A stretch of 63,585 nucleotides of DNA from SHVO01 sp041919675. Its GTDB lineage: Bacteria > Pseudomonadota > Alphaproteobacteria > Rhodospirillales > Rhodospirillaceae. Below the pieces are notes generated by a model. It worked only from the letters and a program-made list of their open reading frames with translations, did no database searches and was not told the DNA's origin. Made by a program: the position numbers and the translations under genes. This document shows positions 15,629 to 23,936 of this stretch, piece by piece. The stretch spans positions 1-63,585 of the forward strand of contig JAYRTJ010000007.1 in the NCBI GenBank assembly GCA_041919675.1, written 5' to 3'. Each line of letters starts with the position of its first letter. Within the stretch, counting starts at the first letter, position 1.

Positions 15629-17668
15629 TCAGTTGGCGGCGGCGGCGTTGCGCAGCGCCGGCGCGATGCGCCACCACTTGCCGAACGCGCCCTGCCCGAA
15701 GCCTTCGATGACCTTCACGACTTTCGAGAGGCCCACGCTGCGCGCGTAGCACATCGGTCCGCCGCGATGACGGGGGAAGCCGTAGCCGTTCACGTAGGCG
15801 ACATCGATATCGTCGATGTGACGGGCGATGCCTTCCTCGACGATCCAGTAGCCTTCATTCACCAGCGCGAACATGGTGCGCTCGACGATCTCGGCGTCAG
15901 ACACGGCGCGCGGCGTGCGGCCGGTTTCAGACCGGACCTGTTCGATGAACGTGAGCGCCACCGGATTGGGGGCCTTCACGCCGTCCTTATACGTATAAAA
16001 GCCCGAGCCCGACTTCTGGCCGAGATGGCCGGCTTCCACCAGGCTGTCGTGCACGATGGTCGCCATCGGTTCGAAGGAGCCGGGCGCGGCTTCCTTGCGC
16101 GCCTTGTAGCCGATGTCGATGCCCGACAGGTCGGCAACCGCGAAGGGACCCATGGCCATGCCGAAAGCGGTGAGCGCCTTGTCGACCTGCTCGGGCGCAG
16201 CGCCTTCGAGCAGGAGCAGGCCCGCTTCACGCACATAAGCGCGCAGCATGCGGTTGCCGATGAAGCCCGGGCAGACGCCCGCGACGACCGGGATCTTGTT
16301 GGTGGCCTTCGCGACGGCGAGCGCGGTGGCGAGCGCCTGCGGGCTCGTCTTTTTCGCGCGCACGATTTCGAGCAGCTTCATGATGTTGGCGGGGCTGAAA
16401 TAGTGCAGGCCCACAACCGCTTCGGGCCGCGAGATCGAGGCCGCGATTTCGTCGATGTCGAGATAGGAGGTGTTGGTCGCGAGGATCGCGCCGGGCTTCG
16501 CGACGCCGTCGAGCTTCGCGAACACCGCCTTTTTCACATCCATCGATTCGAACACCGCTTCGATGATGAGATCGCAATCGGACAGCGCGGCGTAATCCGT
16601 GCCGCCCGTCAGCGCGGCCAAACGCCGATCGCGCTGCGCTTCGGTGATGCGGCCCTTGGTGAGCGAGTCCTGATAGCTGGACCGGATGCGCGCGAGGCCG
16701 CGCGCGACGGCGTCGTCCGCCATCTCCAGCATGCGCACGTTCATGCCGGCGTCGAGGTAGGTCATGGCGATACCCGTTCCCATGGTGCCGGCGCCGATGA
16801 TGCCGACGGTCTTCACATCGAGCGGCTTCGCGTCGGCGATGTCGTCCGGCAATTTGTTTGCGCCGCGCTCGGCGAAGAAGATATGGCGCAGCGCCTTGGC
16901 TTCCTCGCTGGCGCGCAGCTGCAGGAACAGCGCGCGCTCTTCCTTCATGCCCTCGGCGAAAGACTTGCCGGCGGTGCGGCGGATGAGATCGATGGCGGCG
17001 CCCGGCGCGGCCGCGCCCTTGGCTTGTTTCTTGGTGGCCGCCTCAAGGGCGTCGAACTTCGCCGCATCGAGCTGGAAGGCGCGTTCGGACAGGCGGCGGC
17101 CGTCGGCGGACTTGGTGGTCGCGAAGGCGACCGCTTCCGCCACATGATCGTCGGCAACGCAATCGACGAGGCCGTCGGCGTTGGCCTTATTGGCATCGAT
17201 CGGTTTGCCCGAGGTGATCATTTCGGCGGCCGCGGCGGATTCAATCAGGCGCGGCAGACGCTGCGTGCCGCCCGCGCCCGGCACGAGGCCGAGGGTGACT
17301 TCGGGAAGGCCGAGCTTCGCGCCCTTGGCGGCGACGCGGTAGTGACAGGCGAGCGCGATCTCGAGACCGCCGCCCAGCGCCTGGCCGTGAATGGCGGCAA
17401 CGACGGTTTTCCTGGACGTCTCGATGGCGGCGGTGACGTCCGGCAGGAACGGTTCGCTCGGCGGCGCGCCGAATTCTTTCACGTCGGCGCCGGCGATGAA
17501 GGTGCGGCCCTTACAGGCGATGACGATACCTTTCACAGACGCGTCGTTTTGGGCTTCAGTGACACCCGCGAGAATCGCCGCGCGCACGTCCTGCGACAGG
17601 GCGTTCACGGGCGGGTTGTCGATCCAAAGGATCAGAGCGTTGTCTTTGGTTTCGCGCGTCACGGTCAT
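15629..17668 (-). CDS. Bifunctional enoyl-CoA hydratase / 3-hydroxyacyl-CoA dehydrogenase
   Basis: The protein has 679 residues. Residues 1-200 are a crotonase domain with oxyanion segment HGQALGGGLEIALACH (Glu103) and second Glu123 in LPEVTLGLVPGAGG. Residues about 285-470 bind NAD (VGIIGAGTMGTGIA) and carry catalytic His422 and Glu434 in GLHYFSPANIMKLLEIV; two C-terminal helical domains follow. It resembles FadJ and peroxisomal multifunctional enzymes. In the paa pathway separate PaaF and PaaH normally hydrate 2,3-dehydroadipyl-CoA and oxidise 3-hydroxyadipyl-CoA. No separate copies occur here, so this fusion probably does both. It is the last gene of the paaG-paaZ-paaK operon, 13 bases after paaK. 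Confidence 0.92.
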   Translation of the reverse strand: MTVTRETKDNALILWIDNPPVNALSQDVRAAILAGVTEAQNDASVKGIVIACKGRTFIAGADVKEFGAPPSEPFLPDVTAAIETSRKTVVAAIHGQALGGGLEIALACHYRVAAKGAKLGLPEVTLGLVPGAGGTQRLPRLIESAAAAEMITSGKPIDANKANADGLVDCVADDHVAEAVAFATTKSADGRRLSERAFQLDAAKFDALEAATKKQAKGAAAPGAAIDLIRRTAGKSFAEGMKEERALFLQLRASEEAKALRHIFFAERGANKLPDDIADAKPLDVKTVGIIGAGTMGTGIAMTYLDAGMNVRMLEMADDAVARGLARIRSSYQDSLTKGRITEAQRDRRLAALTGGTDYAALSDCDLIIEAVFESMDVKKAVFAKLDGVAKPGAILATNTSYLDIDEIAASISRPEAVVGLHYFSPANIMKLLEIVRAKKTSPQALATALAVAKATNKIPVVAGVCPGFIGNRMLRAYVREAGLLLLEGAAPEQVDKALTAFGMAMGPFAVADLSGIDIGYKARKEAAPGSFEPMATIVHDSLVEAGHLGQKSGSGFYTYKDGVKAPNPVALTFIEQVRSETGRTPRAVSDAEIVERTMFALVNEGYWIVEEGIARHIDDIDVAYVNGYGFPRHRGGPMCYARSVGLSKVVKVIEGFGQGAFGKWWRIAPALRNAAAAN

Positions 17669-17681
17669 CGATCACTCCAAC

Positions 17682-18962
17682 TCATGTCTGAGGACGCCGG
17701 TCGATCACACGCTTGGCCTTGCCTTGCGACCGGTCGAGAGAACCGGGGGGTTTTAGATCGACGGCGATGCTGATGCCAAGAATGTCTTTCACGCGGGCGG
17801 CGAATCCCGCCGCGGCCGCCGCGCAGGCCGCCGCGCCCACATCCGGACGGCGTTCAACCAGGACGGTGACTTCGTCGGTGCGGTGGGGACGCGTCACTTC
17901 GATGACATAGTGCGGCGCGAGTTCCGGGCATTTGAGGATCTGTTCCTCGATCTGGCTCGGAAACAGGTTCACGCCCCGGACAATGAGCATGTCGTCGGTG
18001 CGCGCGTGGATACGGTGCATGCGGCGCATGGTTCGGCCCCGGCCCGGAAGAAGGCGGGTGAGATCGCGCGTGCGGTACCGGATGACGGGCATCGCTTCCT
18101 TGGTCAGCGAGGTGAAGACAAGCTCGCCTTCCTCGCCGTCGGGCAGGACCGCGCCGGTCACGGGATCGATGATTTCGGGATAAAAATGATCTTCCCAGAT
18201 GGTCGGGCCGTCCTGGGTACCCACGAACTCCTGCGCGACGCCGGGGCCCATGACTTCGGACAGCCCATAGATATCGACAGCCTTGATGCCGAAGGCGTCT
18301 TCGATCTCGCGGCGCATCCCTTCGCCCCAGGGCTCGGCGCCGAAGATGCCGATCTTCAAGGACGACGCGCGCGGATCGATGCCCTGGCGGCGGAACTCAT
18401 CGAGGATGGCCAGCATATAACTCGGCGTCACCATGATGATCTCGGGCGCGAAATCGGTGATGAGCTGCACCTGGCGCTCGGTCTGGCCGCCGGACACCGG
18501 GATGACGGTGCAGCCCAGGCGTTCGGCGCCGTAGTGCGCGCCAAGGCCGCCCGTGAAGAGGCCGTAGCCATAGGCCACATGCACTTTCATGCCGGGCCGT
18601 CCGCCGGCGGCGCGGATGGAGCGGGCGATGAGACCGGCCCAGGTGTCGATGTCGTTCTGGGTATAACCGACGACGGTGGGTTTGCCGGTCGTGCCCGACG
18701 AGGCGTGGATGCGCACGATCCGGTCTTGGGGAACGGCGAAGAATCCAAACGGATAGGCGGCGCGCAGATCGGCTTTGGTGGTGAACGGGAACTTCGCGAG
18801 ATCGGCGAGTGAGGCGAGATCGGCGGGCGAAACACCCGCCGCATCCCATTTCGCCCGATAGGCGGCATTGCCCGCATACGCGCGGGCGATGCTGTCCTTC
18901 AAGCGCTCCAGCTGGAGCGCGCGCAATTCGGAAAGCGAGGGAGTCGGGGGATCAAAGATCAT
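17682..18962 (-). CDS. paaK: Phenylacetate-CoA ligase
   Basis: The protein has 426 residues, normal for PaaK. The adenylate-forming P-loop is at residues about 86-98 (HASSGTTGKPTVVGYT), with YGLSEVMGPGVA and the YRTRDLTRL motif typical of phenylacetate-CoA ligase. The C-terminal AMP-binding domain ends in QGKAKRVIDRR. It activates phenylacetate with ATP and CoA, the committed first step. It lies 15 bases after paaZ and 13 bases before the fused hydratase/dehydrogenase, so translation is likely coordinated in one transcript. Confidence 0.96.
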   Translation of the reverse strand: MIFDPPTPSLSELRALQLERLKDSIARAYAGNAAYRAKWDAAGVSPADLASLADLAKFPFTTKADLRAAYPFGFFAVPQDRIVRIHASSGTTGKPTVVGYTQNDIDTWAGLIARSIRAAGGRPGMKVHVAYGYGLFTGGLGAHYGAERLGCTVIPVSGGQTERQVQLITDFAPEIIMVTPSYMLAILDEFRRQGIDPRASSLKIGIFGAEPWGEGMRREIEDAFGIKAVDIYGLSEVMGPGVAQEFVGTQDGPTIWEDHFYPEIIDPVTGAVLPDGEEGELVFTSLTKEAMPVIRYRTRDLTRLLPGRGRTMRRMHRIHARTDDMLIVRGVNLFPSQIEEQILKCPELAPHYVIEVTRPHRTDEVTVLVERRPDVGAAACAAAAAGFAARVKDILGISIAVDLKPPGSLDRSQGKAKRVIDRRPQT

Positions 18963-18977
18963 GATCCCTCCAACGTC

Positions 18978-21008
18978 CTACATCGCGTTCATCGTCAGGA
19001 GATCGTAGGTCGCGACCAGTTCGTCGGCCTGATTGTGGAGTTGCACGTACCAGCGGACTTCGCCGTACTCGTCCTTGCGCGGCGTCTTGGATTTCACGGT
19101 CAGCGTCACGCGAATGCTTTCGCCCGCGGCGATCGGCTTCACGAAGCGCAGGTGATCGAGACCGTAGTTGGCGAGCACGGGGCCCGGCGCCGGATCGACG
19201 AAAAGACCCGCGGCAAAGGACAGCAGCAGGTAGCCATGCGCGACGCGGCCCGGGAAGAACGGATTGGCCTTCGCGGCTTCTTCGTCCATGTGGGCATAGA
19301 ACTTGTCACCGGTGAATTCGGCGAAGTGTTCGATGTCCTTGATGGTGACGGTGCGCGGCGCGGTGGTGATGGTGTAGCCGATCGGCAGCTCGCCGAACTT
19401 GAGACGGAACGGATGACGCTCGGCCGGCTTCTGCGCGGCGCCCGGCAGATAGGTGCCGGTGACACCGGCGAGCAAGGTCGGGCTGCCCTGAAGCGCGGAA
19501 CGCTGCATGTAGTGCTTGATGCCGCGGATGCCGCCCATTTCCTCGCCGCCGCCCGCGCGGCCCGGACCGCCGTGCACGAGCACCGGCAGCGGCGAACCGT
19601 GACCGGTGGATTCCTTGGCGCAATCGCGATCGATAAAGACCATGCGCCCGTGATAGGCGCCCGAGCCGAGCACGGCTTCGCGCGCGACTTCGGGATCATG
19701 GGTGAAGACGGAGATGGCGAGCGAACCCATGCCGCGGTTGGCCAGGGCAATGGCGTCGTCGAAATCCTTGTACGGCATGATGGTCGAGACGGGGCCGAAG
19801 GCTTCCACGTCGTGCACGGCGCCGGCCGTCCACGGATCGTCGGTGCGCAGCAGGATCGGCGAGATGAACGCGCCCTTGGCGACGCCTTCGCCTTGCGCCT
19901 TCACGCTGTTGGGATCGCCGTACACGACCTGCGCCACCTTCGAAAGTTCGGCGACTTTCGCGCGCACGTCCTTCAACTGATCTTGGCTGGCGAGCGCGCC
20001 CATGCGCACGCCTTCCATGCGCGGATCGCCGATGACGGTCTTGTCGAGGCGCGCGGCGATGGCCTTCTGGACGTCGTCCAGAAGATGCGCGGGCGCCATG
20101 GCGCGGCGGATGGCCGTACACTTCTGGCCCGCCTTCACCGTCATTTCCTTCACGACCTCCTTCACGAAGAGATCGAATTCCGGGGTGTCGGGCTTCGCAT
20201 CGGGGCCGAGGATCGAGGCGTTGAGCGAATCGCGCTCGGCGACAAAACGCACGGACTCGCGCGCGATGACCGGGTGCGCCTGCAGCTTCATCGAGGTGCC
20301 GGCGGAGCCGGTGAACGAGACGGCGTCCTGGCAGGTGAGATGATCGAGGAGATCACCCGCCGAACCGGCGATGAACTGGATCGCGCCCGGCGGAAGCACG
20401 TTCGCGTCGATCATGATGCGGAACGCGGTTTCGGCGAGATAAGCGGTCGAGGTGCCGGGCTTCACGATGCACGGGACACCGGCGAGCAAGGTGGGGGCGA
20501 GCTTTTCCAGCATGCCCCACACCGGGAAATTGAACGCGTTGATATGAACCGCGACGCCCTGCAGCGAGGTGTAGACGTGCTGGCCGACGAAAGTGCCGGT
20601 CTTGCCGAGCACTTCGAGGTCGCCGTCCATGAGGATGTTGCCGTTCGGAAGTTCGCGGCGGCCCTTTGAGCTGAAGCTGAACAGGGTGCCGGCGCCGCCT
20701 TCGATATCGATCCAGCTGTCGGTGCGCGTGGCGCCGGAATTGTACGAGAGCTCATAGAGCTCCTCTTTCCGCGCCATGATGGCGTTCGCGAGCGCTTTAA
20801 GGGCGAGCGCGCGCTGATGGAAGGTCATCTTGCGCAGCGCGGGGCCGCCGGTCTTGCGCGCGTGCTCGGCCATCTTCTTGAAGTCGATGCCGCCCGAGCC
20901 GGTCTCGGCCATCTGATCGCCCGTGACGGCGGAGAAGATCGGCGAAAGCTTGCCTTCGCCCGAGATCCATTTGTCGGCGGCATAGTTCTGAAGACGGATC
21001 ATCGACAT
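18978..21008 (-). CDS. paaZ: Bifunctional oxepin-CoA hydrolase / semialdehyde dehydrogenase
   Basis: The protein has 676 residues. The aldehyde dehydrogenase domain occupies about residues 1-515, with the catalytic Cys in KAGQKCTAIRRA. The C-terminal MaoC-like hydratase domain is about residues 540-676, with FTGDKFYAHMDEEAA and the GRVAHG turn. PaaZ opens the oxepin-CoA ring and oxidises the resulting aldehyde to 3-oxo-5,6-dehydrosuberyl-CoA. Both halves keep their key residues. ATG at 21,002 (MIRLQNYA) is an alternative start. The gene follows paaG after 62 bases. Confidence 0.96.
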   Translation of the reverse strand: MSMIRLQNYAADKWISGEGKLSPIFSAVTGDQMAETGSGGIDFKKMAEHARKTGGPALRKMTFHQRALALKALANAIMARKEELYELSYNSGATRTDSWIDIEGGAGTLFSFSSKGRRELPNGNILMDGDLEVLGKTGTFVGQHVYTSLQGVAVHINAFNFPVWGMLEKLAPTLLAGVPCIVKPGTSTAYLAETAFRIMIDANVLPPGAIQFIAGSAGDLLDHLTCQDAVSFTGSAGTSMKLQAHPVIARESVRFVAERDSLNASILGPDAKPDTPEFDLFVKEVVKEMTVKAGQKCTAIRRAMAPAHLLDDVQKAIAARLDKTVIGDPRMEGVRMGALASQDQLKDVRAKVAELSKVAQVVYGDPNSVKAQGEGVAKGAFISPILLRTDDPWTAGAVHDVEAFGPVSTIMPYKDFDDAIALANRGMGSLAISVFTHDPEVAREAVLGSGAYHGRMVFIDRDCAKESTGHGSPLPVLVHGGPGRAGGGEEMGGIRGIKHYMQRSALQGSPTLLAGVTGTYLPGAAQKPAERHPFRLKFGELPIGYTITTAPRTVTIKDIEHFAEFTGDKFYAHMDEEAAKANPFFPGRVAHGYLLLSFAAGLFVDPAPGPVLANYGLDHLRFVKPIAAGESIRVTLTVKSKTPRKDEYGEVRWYVQLHNQADELVATYDLLTMNAM

Positions 21009-21070
21009 GAGAAGAATCCCAAAAATTGAGGTTTAGGCGCGCGAAAAGAACAACAGCGCGCAGCGGAGAT

Positions 21071-21862
21071 TTAAGCGCCGGTGAACTTGGGTTTGCGCTT
21101 TTCCATGAAGGCGCTGACGCCTTCCAGATAGTCATGGCTGCGGCCAAGTTCACGCATCAGGTCGCGTTCGATGTCGAGTTCGGCGTCGAGCGGCTTGGTC
21201 CAGGCGGCGCGGATGGCGGCCTTGGTGGCGGCGAGCCCGCGCGTCGGGCCCTGGCCGAACTTCGCCGCGAGGACATTCACTTCCTCGGCGAGTTTGTCGT
21301 CGTCGACGCACTTCCAGATGAGGCCCCAAGCCGCCGCGGTTTCCGCGGGGATCGGATCGCCGGTGAGCGCCATGCCGAGCGCGCGGGCCTGGCCCACGTG
21401 CTTGGCGAGATGCCAGGTGCCGCCGGAGTCGGGAATGAGACCGATGTTGGCGAAGGATTCGATGAACTTCGCGCTTTTGGCGGCGATGACGATGTCACAG
21501 GCCACGGCGATGTTCGCGCCCGCGCCCGCGGCGACGCCGTTCACGGCGCAGATCACAGGCATGCGCAGGTTCGAAAGGCGTTTGATCAGGGGACCGTAAT
21601 AGGTCTCCACCGAATGTCCGAGATCGACCGGTTCGGCGCCCGGCGCCACGGCGCGGTCGTTCAGGTCCTGGCCCGCGCAGAAGCCGCGGCCCGCGCCGGT
21701 GAGCACGAGGACGCGCGCGGCCTGGTTGGTTTCCACTTCCGTCAAAGCCGCCGCGACTTCCTTATGCATCTGCACGGTGAAGCTGTTGAGGCGGTCAGGC
21801 CTGTTGAGAGTCAGGCGTGCAACACCATCCTCGATCGAAAAAATGATGGTCTCAAATTGCAT
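21071..21862 (-). CDS. paaG: 1,2-epoxyphenylacetyl-CoA isomerase
   Basis: The protein has 263 residues of the crotonase fold. The family pattern RPDRLNSFTVQMHKEV, GRGFCAGQDLNDRAV and IGLIPDSGGTWHLAKHVG matches PaaG, including the Asp in PDSGG. It isomerises ring 1,2-epoxyphenylacetyl-CoA to oxepin-CoA and can shift double bonds later in the pathway. A strong AGGAGGG precedes the ATG. It is the first gene of the minus-strand operon and diverges from paaI across a region with a long palindrome. Confidence 0.93.
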   Translation of the reverse strand: MQFETIIFSIEDGVARLTLNRPDRLNSFTVQMHKEVAAALTEVETNQAARVLVLTGAGRGFCAGQDLNDRAVAPGAEPVDLGHSVETYYGPLIKRLSNLRMPVICAVNGVAAGAGANIAVACDIVIAAKSAKFIESFANIGLIPDSGGTWHLAKHVGQARALGMALTGDPIPAETAAAWGLIWKCVDDDKLAEEVNVLAAKFGQGPTRGLAATKAAIRAAWTKPLDAELDIERDLMRELGRSHDYLEGVSAFMEKRKPKFTGA

Positions 21863-21887
21863 GGGCGCCCTCCTGAAGAATTCGCAG

Positions 21888-21901
21888 AATGGCCGGTCGG
21901 A
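21888..21901. promoter_or_regulatory. Possible TetR-type operator near paaG
   Basis: The string AATGGCCGGTCGGA lies about 25 bases upstream of paaG. It resembles one side of the palindrome at the paaA promoter (TTCGGT core) and the ATGACCGGTCGG string at about 57,631. The dyad is imperfect. It may be a secondary site for the PaaR-like repressor; this is inference. Confidence 0.3.
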
Positions 21902-21948
21902 TAATTATTGGCAAGGCGATTTCGGTGGCTTAAATAAGCGCAAACTGA

Positions 21949-22025
21949 ATAGCGTCGCCATTCCAAAATTCGCACATGTTTGCGGCAAGCGGCTATGCGA
22001 ATTTTGGAATGATCGGCGACGCTAT
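21949..22025. repeat. Long inverted repeat between divergent paaG and paaI
   Basis: The arms are 21,949-21,974 and 21,996-22,025. The right arm is the exact reverse complement of the left over 26 bases (ATAGCGTCGCC plus ATTCCAAAATTCGCA), except for a 4-base GATC insertion at 22,011-22,014. The loop is 21 bases. Flanks are AT-rich. RNA from either strand could fold into a long stem. It could be an operator pair, an RNA attenuator or a small mobile palindrome; nothing in the sequence decides. Confidence 0.85.
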
Positions 22026-22041
22026 GATTATTATTTTGTAG

Positions 22042-22076
22042 CGCGGCAGTTACCTAGGAACTTCAAATCTGCCGCG
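22042..22076 (+). other. 5'-UTR stem-loop before paaI
   Basis: An exact 8-bp inverted repeat (CGCGGCAG at 22,042-22,049, CTGCCGCG at 22,069-22,076) with a 19-base loop lies between the long palindrome and the paaI start. It would form a hairpin in the paaI leader. No T run follows, so it is not an intrinsic terminator; a role in leader stability is possible. Confidence 0.45.
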
Positions 22077-22113
22077 TTGGCTTGTCTGCCTCTTTTACAA
22101 GGCAAAGAAAATC

Positions 22114-22542
22114 ATGTCCGACGGTCGCACGCTGGCACGGCGCATCGCCGAAACCATGTTGAAGGGCGAAGGCACGGGCCCGTCCTGGGGCGTGCAAATC
22201 GAAGACGCCGACGTCGGTTACAGCAAGATTTCCATGACCGTCAGCGACGTGATGCTGAACAGCCACAAGATCGCGCACGGCGGCCATATCTTCGCGCTCG
22301 CCGATACCGCCTTTGCTTATGCGTGCAACTCGCGCAACCAGGCGACGGTGGCGCAGAGCGCCTCGATCGTTTTCACCTCGCCCGTGCAGAACGGCGAGCG
22401 CCTGGAAGCCGAGGCGCGCGAGATCGCGCTGATGGGCCGCAGCGGCGTCTATTCCATCACGGTCAGAGGGGGCGACGGCCGCGTCGTCGCGCAATTTCAA
22501 GGACAATCCCGCACGGTCGGCGGGGCCATAGTCGAGGAGTAA
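22114..22542 (+). CDS. paaI: Hydroxyphenylacetyl-CoA thioesterase
   Basis: The protein has 142 residues of the hotdog fold. The signature NSHKIAHGGHIFALADTAFA carries the HGG turn and the Asp of PaaI-type thioesterases. It releases CoA from dead-end phenylacetyl-CoA derivatives and so protects the CoA pool. AAGGCAAAG upstream of the ATG serves as Shine-Dalgarno. It is the first gene of the plus-strand paa transcript and is followed after five bases by paaJ. Confidence 0.92.
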   Translation: MSDGRTLARRIAETMLKGEGTGPSWGVQIEDADVGYSKISMTVSDVMLNSHKIAHGGHIFALADTAFAYACNSRNQATVAQSASIVFTSPVQNGERLEAEAREIALMGRSGVYSITVRGGDGRVVAQFQGQSRTVGGAIVEE

Positions 22543-22547
22543 CGAGA

Positions 22548-23750
22548 ATGGCTGAAGCTTTCATCTGTGACGGCATCCGCACGCCCATCGGGCGTTACAG
22601 CGGCAGCCTTGCCAACGTGCGCCCGGACGATCTGGCCGCGAAAGTGCTGGCGGAATTGAAAGTGCGCAATCCGCAGGTGGATTTCGCCGCGGTGGACGAC
22701 ATCATCCTCGGCTGCGCGAACCAGGCCGGTGAAGACAACCGCAACGTCGCGCGCATGGCCGCGCTGCTGTCGGGCATTGGCGACGGCGTGCCGGGCACGA
22801 CCATCAACCGTCTGTGTGGGTCGGGCCTCGATGCGGTGGCCATGGCGGCGCGCGCGATCAAGACCGGTGAAGCCGATCTGATGATCGCCGGCGGCGTGGA
22901 AAGCATGACCCGCGCCCCGTTCGTGATGGGAAAGGCCAATACCGCTTTCAGCCGCGATGCGCAGATCTTCGACACCACCATCGGCTGGCGCTTCGTGAAC
23001 CCCTTGATGAAGGCGCAGTTCGGCATCGATTCCATGCCGGAAACCGCTGAAAACGTCGCGCAAGACTACAAGGTCTCGCGCATCGATCAGGACAAGTTCG
23101 CCGCCCGCAGCCAGGAGCGCGCCTCCAAAGCGCAGGCCAATGGCCGCTTCGCCAAGGAAATCGTCGCCGTCACCCTCAAGCCGGCGAAGGGCGATCCGAT
23201 CGTGGTCGACAAGGACGAACATCCGCGCGCGACCAGCGTGGACGCGCTCGGCAAGCTGAAGCCGATCGTGCGCGAAGGCGGCACCATCACCGCCGGCAAC
23301 GCCAGCGGCGTGAACGACGGCGCGGCGGCGCTGATCGTCGCCAGCGAAAAGGCCGTGAAGCGGTACAACCTGAACCCGATCGCGCGCGTGATCGGCGGCG
23401 CGGTGGCGGGCGTGCCGCCGCGCATCATGGGCATCGGCCCGGCGCCGGCCACCCAGAAGGTTCTCGCGCGCAACGGCATCGCGATTCCCGATCTCGCCGT
23501 GATCGAGCTCAACGAAGCCTTCGCGGCCCAGGGCCTCGCGGTGCTGCGCGAGCTCGGCATCGCCGACGACGCGGAGAACGTGAACCCGAACGGCGGCGCC
23601 ATCGCGCTCGGCCATCCCTTGGGCATGTCGGGGGCGCGGCTCGCCCTCACCGCCAGCCTCGAAATGAAGGCTAGAAGCGGGAATTACGCTCTATGTACAA
23701 TGTGCATCGGGGTGGGCCAGGGGATCGCGGTCCTGCTGGCGAAGCCTTGA
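22548..23750 (+). CDS. paaJ: 3-oxoadipyl-CoA / 3-oxo-5,6-dehydrosuberyl-CoA thiolase
   Basis: The protein has 400 residues. Catalytic residues of the thiolase family are present: Cys90 in INRLCGSGLDAVAMA, the NEAFAAQ motif, the His in GGAIALGHPLGMSGAR, and the second Cys in CTMCIGVGQGIA. It performs both thiolytic steps of the paa pathway. The start at 22,548 is five bases after paaI and follows GAGGAGTAACGAGA. The frame stays open upstream into paaI and beyond, but there it overlaps real genes and is not used. PcaF-type activity is the alternative name for the same fold. Confidence 0.93.
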   Translation: MAEAFICDGIRTPIGRYSGSLANVRPDDLAAKVLAELKVRNPQVDFAAVDDIILGCANQAGEDNRNVARMAALLSGIGDGVPGTTINRLCGSGLDAVAMAARAIKTGEADLMIAGGVESMTRAPFVMGKANTAFSRDAQIFDTTIGWRFVNPLMKAQFGIDSMPETAENVAQDYKVSRIDQDKFAARSQERASKAQANGRFAKEIVAVTLKPAKGDPIVVDKDEHPRATSVDALGKLKPIVREGGTITAGNASGVNDGAAALIVASEKAVKRYNLNPIARVIGGAVAGVPPRIMGIGPAPATQKVLARNGIAIPDLAVIELNEAFAAQGLAVLRELGIADDAENVNPNGGAIALGHPLGMSGARLALTASLEMKARSGNYALCTMCIGVGQGIAVLLAKP

Positions 23751-23876
23751 GCGGGGATTTGCCGTTAAATTACTGAATTTGCTGTTGGATTTTGCTTGAA
23801 GGTTCCCCCGCCAGACGTTGCCCGTCCGGCGTGTGGACTGAAGACCGGCAGCCGCCGGAGTTGTTTGGGGAATTAA

Positions 23877-23906
23877 TTGACCGAATGTTCGGTTTATTAT
23901 TATAGT
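23877..23906 (+). promoter_or_regulatory. paaA promoter with PaaR-like operator
   Basis: A TTGACC -35 box (23,877-23,882), an 18-base spacer and a TATAGT -10 box (23,901-23,906) form a good sigma-70 promoter. The perfect palindrome ACCGAATGTTCGGT (23,880-23,893) overlaps the -35 box and spacer, as expected for a TetR-family repressor. The PaaR-like gene at 27,581 is the obvious candidate regulator. Promoter boxes are seen directly; the regulator is inferred. Confidence 0.72.
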
Positions 23907-23936
23907 CCGATACGATTCTCGTTCCAGGAAAAGCAC

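Noticed and set aside
21699..22547. Upstream extension of the paaJ frame
   Set aside because: It runs antisense through paaG and out of frame through paaI. The PaaJ protein starts normally at 22,548.
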